Source of the DNA: Legionella quateirensis
GTDB taxonomy: Bacteria; Pseudomonadota; Gammaproteobacteria; Legionellales; Legionellaceae
Length of the DNA: 64,000 nt
Direction: 5' to 3'
Assembly (NCBI RefSeq): GCF_001467955.1
Contig: NZ_LNYR01000046.1
Span: forward strand, 21,996-85,995
In this document: piece after piece, positions 46,235-55,733 of the stretch
Layout: each line of letters opens with the position of its first letter
Numbering within the stretch: position 1 is the first letter of the stretch
Program-made: the position numbers and the translations under genes
The notes under the pieces: generated by a model
The model's input: only the letters and a program-made list of their open reading frames with translations
Databases searched by the model: none
What the model was told of the DNA's origin: nothing

Positions 46235-46687
46235 TTAAATAGGTCTAAAAGTTCGTTCTTCCATTGAGTCATCACTAAGCGCTTCAGCAATACTGGCAAT
46301 CGGTCTGGTAATCAAACTTACCGCACTAAACAATATATTAACAATTTGAGCCAAAAGCGAGCTAAAAATGTGGTGTATATTATCGACAAATGCATCCAGC
46401 TCTCTTTCAGTGGCTTTATCAAATAGGTCACTGGTTTTTTGTTGATTCAAGGTCCAGGTATAAGCCGCTTTTAATAAAGAAGCAGTAGCATTCAAAAGGC
46501 GTATAGAGGCATCAACAGCAAAAACTGTATCTAATACAAAGAAATCAAGAACTGGAGTGGCAACAAAAGCAAGAAAATCCGAATGTTTGGTTTCAGTTTC
46601 CTGAATCGGTTGAAACATTGTTAAGAAACGGTGCGCGGTTGACTCATAAGGTCTACCATTTAATAAAGGTTTTATTAGTTCGGCCAT
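46235..46687 (-). CDS. Small hydrophobic/amphipathic hypothetical protein
   Basis: A 150-residue protein with AGGAGC nine bases before its ATG. It has long helical hydrophobic stretches (for example V-L-D-F-F-V-L-D-T-V-F-A-V-D-A-S and L-L-A-Q-I-V-N-I-L-F-S-A-V-S-L-I) that could associate with membrane. The C-terminus is E/D/S-rich (A-L-S-D-D-S-M-E-E-R), reminiscent of Dot/Icm signals. No known family is recognised. Confidence 0.65.
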   Translation of the reverse strand: MAELIKPLLNGRPYESTAHRFLTMFQPIQETETKHSDFLAFVATPVLDFFVLDTVFAVDASIRLLNATASLLKAAYTWTLNQQKTSDLFDKATERELDAFVDNIHHIFSSLLAQIVNILFSAVSLITRPIASIAEALSDDSMEERTFRPI

Positions 46688-46971
46688 ATCATAATGCTCC
46701 TATAGAGTTTAACTTTCGGCGCAAGGATAACATCAAATACTTAAGCAATTATTAAGACAAACTAAATTAATAAAGAAGCAACATTACCCTAAAGAACCGA
46801 TCACCCAACCGGATTAGTAGAAATTAGTCCAACACTTATGGAGAACAAGTCTATGAACTGTGAGATTGATCTCAAGAATCCTTATAGACACTTCTTCTAT
46901 ATGACCAAAAAAAGAACAGTTATTGGAAACTGTGCTATAACTAAAATAGTGTTATCACTGGACAAAAAGAT

Positions 46972-47523
46972 ATGCCTGGCTTAACTTCCAAAATAAAAAG
47001 GGGTGCTAAGTATTTAATTACTAAGGCTAGTGCTCTTCATCAAGATGTAAAAGATGAGATGAATGGGGCAAGTACTGTTCATACTGAAGTACAACATTTA
47101 TATAATAAAGTAAAAATTATTATGGAGCTTGAAGGAAAAAAACTTGATCCACAAGTTAAAGAAGCAGCGCAGTGTATGTTAAACGATTTACAAGCCGTAC
47201 TCGAAGAAGATTCCAGTCATGGTCCTCTTACCCGACACCACCCAAGTGGCCAATATGACTTGGCTGAAAAAAGCATTGATATCATTTTCAAATATCAACC
47301 CAAACTTGAAGCAGCCCCAGGATTTTGGAATCAGATTAAAGCACATATTAATACATTTATTGAAAAAATATCCGGTGAAAAAAATGTTTTTGAAACACAA
47401 GGCACTGCGTTTTCTAAAAGTAAATCTTTTCAGGATCTGAAACAAAGCGTCACTGAACTCAGAGATGAAATGAAAAGTGAGTTAGAGCCTGATGAACCAG
47501 GGACGAAGTTTGAACATCGATAA
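46972..47523 (+). CDS. Hypothetical helical protein with acidic C-terminus
   Basis: A 183-residue soluble protein, mostly helical and charged. The first 20 residues are basic, and the last 30 carry E-L-R-D-E-M-K-S-E-L-E-P-D-E-P, an E-block like those in Dot/Icm substrates. There is only a weak ribosome site. I do not recognise the family; effector status is a possibility only. Confidence 0.6.
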   Translation: MPGLTSKIKRGAKYLITKASALHQDVKDEMNGASTVHTEVQHLYNKVKIIMELEGKKLDPQVKEAAQCMLNDLQAVLEEDSSHGPLTRHHPSGQYDLAEKSIDIIFKYQPKLEAAPGFWNQIKAHINTFIEKISGEKNVFETQGTAFSKSKSFQDLKQSVTELRDEMKSELEPDEPGTKFEHR

Positions 47524-47710
47524 CACCATACAATAAACTCTGTTCATTAGAACAATGCTCCAAGTGTGACAGGATCCAAGGATACATCTTAACCTTTCCC
47601 ATGCAGAGATAGAACTTAAAAATCATGAAAAGTATGTATATCTTAATGAGCCATAATTATGAGTAACAGCGATATTGTGCATAGAAATAACGTTTAGCGC
47701 GAGATAAAAA

Positions 47711-48097
47711 ATGAGTAATCCTTTTGAGAACAATCGCTTAACCTACTTAAAGGCCGCTTTATTTGTGGTTGGGTTGATCTTTATTTTTGGAATTTACCCC
47801 TTGACGATTGTTTGGCCAACAGGCTGGGCATGGCACTCCGGACAATCAGAATATTTGCAAATGATTCTTGGGATTTACGCAACACTTGGCGTATTCTTGC
47901 TAATTGCTTCCAGAAATCCTTTAGAACACCGCAGTCTCATCTGGTTCACAATCTGGTCGAGCATAGTGCATGGAGGGATTATGGGTATTCAATCTATTGT
48001 CTACCCTCAACATATGGGGCACCTGTGTGGTGACGTTCTTGCACTATTTGCCGTTGCCTTAATCCTGGGTCTGTTGATGCCAAGAAAAAATAGCTAA
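47711..48097 (+). CDS. Four-TM small membrane protein, DUF6632-like
   Basis: A 128-residue protein with four hydrophobic segments: about 13-35, 48-67, 75-95 and 103-123. Conserved-looking W-P-T-G-W-A-W and G-I-Y-A-T-L-G-V-F-L-L-I-A-S-R-N-P fit small DUF6632-type membrane proteins as I remember them. Function unknown. Its 3' end is partly duplicated at 54279-54358 on the other side of the RND operon. Confidence 0.7.
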   Translation: MSNPFENNRLTYLKAALFVVGLIFIFGIYPLTIVWPTGWAWHSGQSEYLQMILGIYATLGVFLLIASRNPLEHRSLIWFTIWSSIVHGGIMGIQSIVYPQHMGHLCGDVLALFAVALILGLLMPRKNS

Positions 48098-48132
48098 TAA
48101 ATATCGAAAATATATCCGTCTGATTAAAATGC

Positions 48133-48222
48133 GCGTCATTCCCGCGAAGGCGGGAATCCATGCATCAAATGAGCACATGATAGTGTTTACTTAATCGATC
48201 ACCGCTTTCGCGAGGATGACGT
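48133..48222. repeat. Palindromic interspersed repeat, family C
   Basis: CGTCATTCCCGCGAAGGCGG at the left is mirrored by CCGCTTTCGCGAGGATGACG at the right, about 90 bp in all. The CATTCCCGCGAAGGCGGGAA core is a widespread bacterial REP-like sequence. It is non-coding. Confidence 0.85.
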
Positions 48223-48383
48223 CATGTTGATCTCGGTGAATTAACAAAGCCCTATGAAATGATTAAATCAAAACCAGCTCTACATAGCGATGCACGAATA
48301 TGAGATACAAATTCACTAAACATAAAAGAAAAATTACAATTAAAGTACACTATTTAAAAACGGTTATAACGAAGAGATACCAT

Positions 48384-49823
48384 CTAGTGTACTTTATTCA
48401 CATGCACCCAACTTCCGCCTAATGCCTTAATCAATTGAACACTGGCAATTTGGCGCCGAGTGAGCACATTAACCGCTGCAAGTTCTGTTTGTAAGGCTGT
48501 GTTTTCAACTACCACTACGTCCAGGAACGTCACAATACCTCCAGAATAACGATTGTTTGCTTGTGTTAATGCACGTTTTGCTGCCTGAGCAGCCGCTTTT
48601 TGACTACGAATTTCCTGATCCAGTTGATTTACAGCAACCAGACTGTCTTCTACTTCCTGAAATGCAGTTAATACCGTTTGTCTATAATCTGCTACTGTTT
48701 CAAAATAACTGGCCTTTGCATATTTTAACTGCCCTACTAACTTGCCTCCTTCAAAAATTGGCTGAGCAACAAGTGGCTGCGCCAAAGCGAGCGTGCTGAT
48801 TGGCCCTAAAGACCAGATTAAACTGGGCTTTGAAATCAGATTGGATAAACTCTGACTTTGAAAACCAAGAATCCCGGTCAGATCCAGCACAGGAAAAAAT
48901 GCCGCTCGTGCAACCCCAATAGTGGCATTAGCAGCTTGTACACGAAACTCTGCTGCTGCAATATCAGGTCTTCTCTCTAATAAAGTTGAAGGAAGATCTG
49001 GAGCAACTTTGACAAGCGTCCGAGATAATTTAGCAGGAGGCAAAGAAAAATCTGCTGGGAATTGGCCAATAAGTATCGCAATAGCATGTTCATACTGTGC
49101 GCGTTTCAGGCGCATATCTGCTGCAGCAGTCTTTGCATTTTCCAGTTGCGTCTCAGCCTGATCTACAGCTTCTATTGGAGAAGCGCCACCGTGATAACGC
49201 TTTTTATTTAGGTACAAGGCTTTTTGATAAGCAACGACTGTAGCATCTAAAATACGTTGTGACTCATCACAACCTCTTAGCGAAAAATAATCACTAGCCA
49301 GTTCTGCATGCAAACTTAAAGAGATTGCTGCAAGTTCAGCTTCCGTTGCATGTGCTGTATCTTGTTGTGCCGCAACTGCATTGCTAATACTTCCCCAAGC
49401 ATCAAGTTCATAATTGACCCGAGAACCAATGATGTAATTATTATACAAAGGAATTGTCGATGGATCTGCCATAGTTGTTGAAGTCTGTTGCCTGTTGGCA
49501 TTAAGCGTTCCCTGAATGTTGGGAAAAAAGGCTGCCCTGGATACCTGAACCAATGCCAGCGCTTCTTGATAACGAAAAAATATTTTTTTAAGATCCTGGT
49601 TTGAAACCTCAATCAAACGCTCTAATTTATTTAAAACGGGATCGTTATATACTTCCCACCAGGGAGTAACTTTAGAAGAAGGCATCTTCGTTTTGGCTGG
49701 AACCCATGTCCCGGTTTCTTTAAAATGTGCAGGAACGGGCATAAATGGTCGTTCATATTTGGGAGCAAAAGAACAACTTGTTACAATAAAAATGACGATT
49801 CCCAAAATAATGATCTTGTTCAT
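48384..49823 (-). CDS. Outer membrane factor lipoprotein of RND efflux (NodT/OprM family)
   Basis: A 479-residue protein. It has a lipoprotein signal with lipobox V-T-S-C (Cys17), then S-F-A-P-K-Y-E-R-P. Two repeats of the OMF fold are visible, with P-W-W-E-V-Y-N-D-P and R-R-P-D-I-A-A-A-E-F-R-V-Q-A-A-N-A at the expected places. It is the outer-membrane channel for the adjacent pump. Its ATG overlaps the end of the adaptor gene by four bases. Confidence 0.95.
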   Translation of the reverse strand: MNKIIILGIVIFIVTSCSFAPKYERPFMPVPAHFKETGTWVPAKTKMPSSKVTPWWEVYNDPVLNKLERLIEVSNQDLKKIFFRYQEALALVQVSRAAFFPNIQGTLNANRQQTSTTMADPSTIPLYNNYIIGSRVNYELDAWGSISNAVAAQQDTAHATEAELAAISLSLHAELASDYFSLRGCDESQRILDATVVAYQKALYLNKKRYHGGASPIEAVDQAETQLENAKTAAADMRLKRAQYEHAIAILIGQFPADFSLPPAKLSRTLVKVAPDLPSTLLERRPDIAAAEFRVQAANATIGVARAAFFPVLDLTGILGFQSQSLSNLISKPSLIWSLGPISTLALAQPLVAQPIFEGGKLVGQLKYAKASYFETVADYRQTVLTAFQEVEDSLVAVNQLDQEIRSQKAAAQAAKRALTQANNRYSGGIVTFLDVVVVENTALQTELAAVNVLTRRQIASVQLIKALGGSWVHVNKVH

Positions 49824-50965
49824 GAAACAACCTTAACGTGTTCACCATTTATTATAGAATCAGAAGGATTAAGAATAATTTTTTCTCCTGCGTTTATTCC
49901 CTCATCAATCTCTACTACATCTCCAAAATCCCGACTGATGGTTATCGGTTTTAAAACAACCTGATTATTTTTATCAACTACAGCAATTTGCAATCCTTGT
50001 GCCTGGAACAAAAGAGTATTTACCGGCAAACGAAATGTATTTTTAGGAATGGTGAAAGTAAAAGTCACCTTTGTATATCCGCCCGCAAGCAGTTCTTCAT
50101 TAGAATTTTCCGCTTTAAACTGAGCCAGCAAGGTTCGAGTTGCAGGATCAATAGCCTGGGCAGTTTTTATTAATTGCGCAGGAAAAGTTTGCCCCGGGTG
50201 CTCTGCGAAAGTCAAACTAACCTTCATATCAGGAGTAATTCGTGATGAATAATTCTGAGGAATTTTCACATAAATTCTCAATGGATTGGTTTGAGCTATC
50301 TGGAACAACGGTAAACCGGTATCACTACTTCCTGCATTGATTAATGAACCTATATCGGTTGTTCTGGAAGTAATCACACCATCAAAGGGTGCTATAACTC
50401 GCTCGAAACTCACCAGTTCCTTTAGTCGATCTACATTGGCGCGAGCTGCCACTTCCAGGGCATATTTCGATGCAGCGTCGCTTACTTTTTCATCGCGCTC
50501 TTGCTTGGATACTGAATTGGATTTTACCAGATTCACCCAACGTTTAGCGGTAGATTGAGCGATTTGATTATTCGCAATAGCAGTATTGAGATCCGCCTCT
50601 GCCTGACGAAGTTGAGCATCCAGCTCGGGAGTTTCAATAACAGCAAGTAAATCTCCCTTTTTTACATGACTGCCAATATCAACATACCAATTCTTAATGT
50701 ACCCATTCGTTCGCGCGTAAATTGTAGCATCATGCCAAGCCTGCACATTACCCGGTAAAATAATTCGTTCTGTTCCGCTAAGAGGAGTTGCGGTGAGTAC
50801 TCTGACATAGTTGACCTCATCGGCTCGGGTTTGTTGGCGTAAGATAATCGCTGAATAAACACGATAAACAATAACGGTTAAAAAAAGCATTAAAAAAAGA
50901 ACCAGAAACACAAACAGTGGATTGCTTTTATGCTCTTTAAATTGATATTTAATTCCCTTAAGCAT
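49820..50965 (-). CDS. RND periplasmic adaptor (membrane fusion protein)
   Basis: A 381-residue protein. It has one N-terminal membrane anchor (L-F-V-F-L-V-L-F-L-M-L-F-L-T-V-I-V), then a lipoyl half-motif G-Y-I-K-N-W-Y-V-D-I-G-S-H-V-K-K-G-D-L-L, a helical hairpin and the matching half P-F-D-G-V-I-T-S-R. This is the HlyD/AcrA layout. It overlaps the permease gene by eight bases. It links inner-membrane pump and outer-membrane channel. Confidence 0.95.
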   Translation of the reverse strand: MLKGIKYQFKEHKSNPLFVFLVLFLMLFLTVIVYRVYSAIILRQQTRADEVNYVRVLTATPLSGTERIILPGNVQAWHDATIYARTNGYIKNWYVDIGSHVKKGDLLAVIETPELDAQLRQAEADLNTAIANNQIAQSTAKRWVNLVKSNSVSKQERDEKVSDAASKYALEVAARANVDRLKELVSFERVIAPFDGVITSRTTDIGSLINAGSSDTGLPLFQIAQTNPLRIYVKIPQNYSSRITPDMKVSLTFAEHPGQTFPAQLIKTAQAIDPATRTLLAQFKAENSNEELLAGGYTKVTFTFTIPKNTFRLPVNTLLFQAQGLQIAVVDKNNQVVLKPITISRDFGDVVEIDEGINAGEKIILNPSDSIINGEHVKVVS

Positions 50966-53900
50966 TATTATTCCTTTGCTTCACTTTCAATTGATGATTA
51001 TGAATCATGTAAAACACCGTAGGCACAAAAAAGAGCGTTGCAATTGTCGCAAAAGACAACCCTCCAATTACAGCTCGGCCTAATGGAGCATTCTGCTCAC
51101 CGCCATCACCCAATCCAAGAGCCATAGGCATCATACCGATAATCATTGCTGATGCGGTCATCAGTACAGGACGAATACGAGTTCTTCCTGCCTCCATAGC
51201 GGCCAGTAACGGATTGTTTGTTTCTAATAAATGTTGACGGGCAAAACTGATAATGAGAATACTGTTTGATGTGGCAACTCCCATACACATAATCGCCCCT
51301 GTTAATGCAGGAACACTCAACGTAGTACAGGTAATAAATAAAAACCAGGCAATGCCAGCAATTGCAGCGGGTAAGGCCGTAATGATGATAAAGGGATCAA
51401 CCCAGGATTGAAAATTAATCACAATAAGTAAATAAATTAATAGAACAGAAAAAACAATTCCCCAATACAATCCCTGAAATGCCTGTTGCTGGGTATCAAT
51501 CTGTCCCCTGACCGCTATAGTCGAACCTAAAGGCACTTCACTCTTCATTTCGGCAAGGATCTGATTGATGTCATGAGTAATCGAACCTAAATCTCTGTCT
51601 TGTGTCGCTGCAAAAATATCAATGACCGGCATGACGTTATAATGAGATTCAACAACAGAAGTCCATTTTCGTGTAATGGTACCCAATGCTCCCAATATCT
51701 GATGTTGCGCAGCTGATTGTATGTTGGGAGAAATCCCGTCAATCATGATATTGCGTAATGCTTGTAAAGAGTTCATCACATATTGTGGTGCCTGGACTAC
51801 GATAGGATAAGAAACTTTATTTTCAGGACTTAACCAAAAAGTAGGCGTCGTTTGAAAACTGCCCGACAAAGCAATAAATAAATTCCTGGCAATGTTACTT
51901 TGAGTTATCCCTAGTTCCTTTGCTTTACTTCTGTCAATATCAACAAATAATTCAGGATAGTTCATTGCCTGGTGCTCCCGAATATCCACAAGACCAGGAA
52001 CTTCTTTTAATCGTTGCATCAATTTTTTCGCATAAATTCTGTTTTCATCTTGCTTCAAGCCAATTATCTGAATATCAATGGGTGAAGGAAGACCAAAATT
52101 AATGGTCTGGTTCACAATATCTGCTGGTAAAAATGCAAAGGATATATCCGGAAATTTCTGATTAAGCACGGTTCTTAATTCACGCTGATAGTCAAAAACA
52201 GAGTGATGTTTTGGTTTCAGAGAAATCAGGATATCTGCATCCTCTGGTCCAACAGGAGCAGAATTACTGTACGATAAATTGATTCCACTCACAGGCAAAC
52301 CTATATTATCCACTATGGTATCCAATTCCTGAGGAGGAATAACTGTTCTGATAAGCTTATCTATAGTGTCAACGTAACGTGCGGTAACCTCAACGCGAGT
52401 TCCTGTAGGAGCACGAATATGAAGCTTTATTTGGCCAGCATCAACATTGGGAAAGAAATTACTACCCAGCCAAGGCCATAATAAAACAACGGATGAAACA
52501 ATAAATACTAAAAAAATCCCGACAAAATAAGTGGCATTGTGCAATGCCTTATTCAATAAAGTACTGTAATTTTCTCGAAAAATTTCAAACTTTTTTTCAA
52601 ATTGAAGATGAATTCGTGCGAAGAAATTTTGAGATTGTTCCTTTTTTTTAGCATCATGCTTGTGCAGCAGATATTTTGCCAACGTAGGAATAAGAGTTCG
52701 TGATAAAAGATAAGAGATTAACATGGCAAAAATAACTGCCTCTGCCAGAGGCACAAATAAATATTGAGCGACCCCTCCTAGATAAAACATCGGTACAAAC
52801 ACGATACTGATACACAAAGTAGACACTAATGCGGGGATGGCAATTTGATGTGCGCCATCTAAAATGGCCTCTTCTACCTCTTTACCTTGCTCCAAATTCC
52901 AATTGATGTTTTCAATAGCAACCGTTGCATCATCAACTAAAATACCTACCGCTAATGCCAGACCACCCAATGTCATAATATTTATCGTTTCACCCAATAC
53001 TGAAAGTATGGTTAGTGAACCGATAATGGATAGAGGAATGGAGATACTAATGATTAAGGTACTGCGTAAACTACCAAGAAATATTAAAATCATAAGAGCA
53101 GTCAATGATGCAGCAATAATCCCTTCTGTAATCACTCCTTGAATCGCTGAAGTCACAAATATGGATTGATCCGCAAATTGTCCCAAATTTAAACCTGCGG
53201 GCATAATTTCTTTAATTTTGGGTAATAACGCTTTGATCTGCTTGATAATTCCCAAAGTTGAAGCATCGCCTGTTTTTTGAACTGACATCATTACGGCTCG
53301 CTTACCATCGACCCGTACTATATTGGTTTGCGGTGCAAAACCATCACGTACATGAGCAACATCACGAATATATAAAACCCGACCAGGAGTAGTTTTAACG
53401 GGCATATCATTTAAGTCGTTTACCTTTAGAGGACTATTATTGAGCTTTACAATGTACTCATAATCACCAATTTTTTGTGTTCCTGAAGGGATGATTAGAT
53501 TTTGCGCTTCAATAGCGGTATTGATTTCTAAAGGAGATACTCCATACGTTTGCATGGCTTGCAAGTCCAGATCAACTTGTACCTGACGTACTTTACCTCC
53601 ATATGGATAAGGCAAGGAAGCTCCTGCCACAGGCGCTAATTGTGGACGAATAAAGTTATTGCCCAAATCATTTAGTTCTTGTTCAGGAATGGTGTCACTG
53701 GATAAAACCAATTGCAAAATAGGAACGGTTGATGCTTTATAATTTAATATCAACGGAGGCAGAGTACCAGGAGGCAAGGAACGCAGAATCGTTTGAGCTA
53801 TAGAAGTAACCTGACTCAAGGCGAGCTCAATATTCACACCGGGTTGAAAGAATAGCTTGACTACACTGACACCAATTAAAGATTCAGATTCAATATGTTC

Positions 53901-54134
53901 AATATCGTTGACAGTAGTAGGTAATACCCTTTCGAAAACGCTGGTAATTCGATTGCCCATATCGTCAGGTGGCAATTCTGAGTAGCTCCAGATAACACTA
54001 ATGACCGGAATGTTGATGTCCGGAAAAATATCGGTGGGAGTACGCATTATAGACAATGGCCCAATGATGAGCAGCAATAGAGCTAATACTATAAATGTGT
54101 AAGGTCGTGTCAGCGCAATCCGTACAATCCACAT
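50958..54134 (-). CDS. RND efflux permease (HAE/AcrB-like superfamily)
   Basis: A 1058-residue protein with 12 membrane spans and two large periplasmic loops. The N-terminus R-P-Y-T-F-I-V-L-A-L-L and P-T-D-I-F-P-D-I-N are typical. TM4 carries G-I-L-V-D-D-A-T-V-A-I-E-N, with the proton-relay Asp pair of drug-type pumps. It is the first gene of a three-gene operon. The substrate is not predictable; the divergent regulator has a TipAS-type drug-binding domain, which fits a small-molecule exporter. Confidence 0.95.
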   Translation of the reverse strand: MWIVRIALTRPYTFIVLALLLLIIGPLSIMRTPTDIFPDINIPVISVIWSYSELPPDDMGNRITSVFERVLPTTVNDIEHIESESLIGVSVVKLFFQPGVNIELALSQVTSIAQTILRSLPPGTLPPLILNYKASTVPILQLVLSSDTIPEQELNDLGNNFIRPQLAPVAGASLPYPYGGKVRQVQVDLDLQAMQTYGVSPLEINTAIEAQNLIIPSGTQKIGDYEYIVKLNNSPLKVNDLNDMPVKTTPGRVLYIRDVAHVRDGFAPQTNIVRVDGKRAVMMSVQKTGDASTLGIIKQIKALLPKIKEIMPAGLNLGQFADQSIFVTSAIQGVITEGIIAASLTALMILIFLGSLRSTLIISISIPLSIIGSLTILSVLGETINIMTLGGLALAVGILVDDATVAIENINWNLEQGKEVEEAILDGAHQIAIPALVSTLCISIVFVPMFYLGGVAQYLFVPLAEAVIFAMLISYLLSRTLIPTLAKYLLHKHDAKKKEQSQNFFARIHLQFEKKFEIFRENYSTLLNKALHNATYFVGIFLVFIVSSVVLLWPWLGSNFFPNVDAGQIKLHIRAPTGTRVEVTARYVDTIDKLIRTVIPPQELDTIVDNIGLPVSGINLSYSNSAPVGPEDADILISLKPKHHSVFDYQRELRTVLNQKFPDISFAFLPADIVNQTINFGLPSPIDIQIIGLKQDENRIYAKKLMQRLKEVPGLVDIREHQAMNYPELFVDIDRSKAKELGITQSNIARNLFIALSGSFQTTPTFWLSPENKVSYPIVVQAPQYVMNSLQALRNIMIDGISPNIQSAAQHQILGALGTITRKWTSVVESHYNVMPVIDIFAATQDRDLGSITHDINQILAEMKSEVPLGSTIAVRGQIDTQQQAFQGLYWGIVFSVLLIYLLIVINFQSWVDPFIIITALPAAIAGIAWFLFITCTTLSVPALTGAIMCMGVATSNSILIISFARQHLLETNNPLLAAMEAGRTRIRPVLMTASAMIIGMMPMALGLGDGGEQNAPLGRAVIGGLSFATIATLFFVPTVFYMIHNHQLKVKQRNNNA

Positions 54135-54278
54135 AACATTCCATGTTTAAAATTGAAAAAAAATCTAAGTTTAAAGGGATACCAGGAAAATAAAATAAAA
54201 CATGTATCAAAAAATCAGAGTAAATTCTTCTTTTGACTAATGCAACAATTTTATTATTTCAGCGTCAACAAATAAACC

Positions 54279-54358
54279 GTGATGTTCTTGCACTTTTGCT
54301 ATTGCCTTAATCCTGGGGCGGTAGATGCCAAGAAAAAATAAATAATACTCACCGAAAA
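54279..54358 (+). pseudogene. Fragment of the DUF6632-like gene 3' end
   Basis: GATGTTCTTGCAC... to ...GATGCCAAGAAAAAATA aligns with the last 65 coding bases and first 15 downstream bases of the gene at 47711-48097, with substitutions and at least one indel. There is no start and the frame is broken. It lies upstream of the RND operon, on the opposite side from the intact gene. Confidence 0.82.
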
Positions 54359-54368
54359 TCAAACCATC

Positions 54369-54456
54369 GTAGCCGGTATTAGCGCAGCGTAATACGGGGG
54401 ACTTTGAGCTTCGAACATGATTTTCCCCCGTATTACGCTGCGCTAATACGGGCTAC
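54369..54456. repeat. Palindromic interspersed repeat, family D
   Basis: GTAGCCGGTATTAGCGCAGC at the left mirrors GCTGCGCTAATACGGGCTAC at the right. The arms are about 33 bp with a loop of about 20 bases. It is non-coding and follows the gene fragment. Confidence 0.88.
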
Positions 54457-54557
54457 AAACTCTATATGCTTCTCTTCGATTCGTCAGGATTTTATTATTG
54501 GTTACAGAGTCAGATTCCTATACATAAAAAATAATTACAATTATGCTTAAATAATAC

Positions 54558-54588
54558 TTGACCCTATTGTTGCTATAGACCTTATCTT
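54558..54588 (+). promoter_or_regulatory. MerR-type promoter with 19-bp spacer
   Basis: TTGACC at 54558-54563 and TATCTT at 54583-54588 are separated by 19 bp, the over-long spacing typical of MerR-family promoters. CTAT and ATAG within the spacer form a short dyad. The gene starts 22 bases downstream, so autoregulation is likely. Confidence 0.6.
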
Positions 54589-54609
54589 AGTTAACAAGGA
54601 GGAAATACA

Positions 54610-55557
54610 ATGACTCAATGGTTCGTAAAAGACTTAGCTAAACTAACCGGCATAACAGTGCAAACACTGCATCATTATGATCGCATTAATTTATTGAAGC
54701 CTTCGTTACGAATGCCTAATGGTTATCGTGTTTACTCTGAACAGGATTTATTGCAACTGCAACAGATTATTGCTTTGAAGTTTTTCGGGTTTGAGTTAGC
54801 ACAAATCAAAACTCTGCTCACAGAAGAAAGTGAGGCACTAAAGCATTTTAACAACCAGGTCCGGGTGCTGGAAGAAAAAGGAAGGGCTTTGGTTGATGGT
54901 GCAAAAGCGCTGCAAAGCATCATTGATACTGTTGATAGTCATAAATCCATACCATGGGAAACCATTATACAACTTATAGAGGTCTATAAAATGACAGATA
55001 ATCTTGAACACAGCTGGGTAAAAGAAATATTCACCCCTGATGAATTAAAACAGTATGCTGAATTCGAAAAAGAAATGAAAGCCAATAAAACTCCAGAGCA
55101 AAAAGCTGCTTTTGAACAACAATGGCAGCAACTTTTGGCTGAGCTGAAAATGAATATGAACCAGGATCCTCAATCTGCTTCAGGTATTGAATTAGGCAAA
55201 AAATACATGGCATGGGTCAATGGAATTTATGGAAAAAAATATGCCCACCTAAGAACCAAAAAATGGGAAAAAGGCTTTGGGGAAGGCAAAGGTTTACAAG
55301 ACATTGGGTTAACACCTGAATTAATGACCTGGGTAGAAAAAGCCACCAACGCCTACTGGAAAAATCGAATTTTTGGCATTCTCGAACTCGTTGGTAAAAA
55401 ACCAGACGCTACCGTTTTATCACTATGGAATGAAGCACTTGATGATTTGTATGGGAATGAAACAGCTCGTAAACAAACCATTTATGAAATGGCTTTAAGT
55501 GATGAACAGGTCAGCGCAGAAGCAAAAGCCTGGCTTAAAAAACAGATGCACTCTTAA
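54610..55557 (+). CDS. MerR-family activator with TipAS-type ligand-binding domain
   Basis: A 315-residue protein with AAGGAGG upstream. The N-terminal winged helix reads F-V-K-D-L-A-K-L-T-G-I-T-V-Q-T-L-H-H-Y-D-R-I-N-L-L-style sequence at residues 5-29, followed by G-Y-R-V-Y and a dimerisation helix to about 115. The C-terminal 180 residues (H-S-W-V-K-E-I-F-T-P-D-E-L-K-Q-Y onward) match the TipAS fold, which in Streptomyces TipA binds thiopeptide antibiotics. It is divergent from the RND operon 475 bp away, so it may control it; it probably also controls itself. Confidence 0.9.
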   Translation: MTQWFVKDLAKLTGITVQTLHHYDRINLLKPSLRMPNGYRVYSEQDLLQLQQIIALKFFGFELAQIKTLLTEESEALKHFNNQVRVLEEKGRALVDGAKALQSIIDTVDSHKSIPWETIIQLIEVYKMTDNLEHSWVKEIFTPDELKQYAEFEKEMKANKTPEQKAAFEQQWQQLLAELKMNMNQDPQSASGIELGKKYMAWVNGIYGKKYAHLRTKKWEKGFGEGKGLQDIGLTPELMTWVEKATNAYWKNRIFGILELVGKKPDATVLSLWNEALDDLYGNETARKQTIYEMALSDEQVSAEAKAWLKKQMHS

Positions 55558-55570
55558 TCCTTTCCTGCAG

Positions 55571-55595
55571 GCAGGGGCAATCGCCCCGCCTCAGC
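55571..55595. terminator. GC-rich hairpin after the MerR gene
   Basis: GGCAGGGGC and GCCCCGCC pair around AATC, 15 bases after the stop. No T-run follows, so termination is likely but not certain. Confidence 0.5.
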
Positions 55596-55733
55596 ATCTT
55601 CATTACTCAAAATTGTCTCATTCAAACGTCATTTAAACCGTTTAAATTCAATACGATTACAGAATTCTTAATGTTTCCTTAATGTTCCTTATGTATAATA
55701 TTTGCCCTTTAAGATGCCTATTGAGTACAGCAA

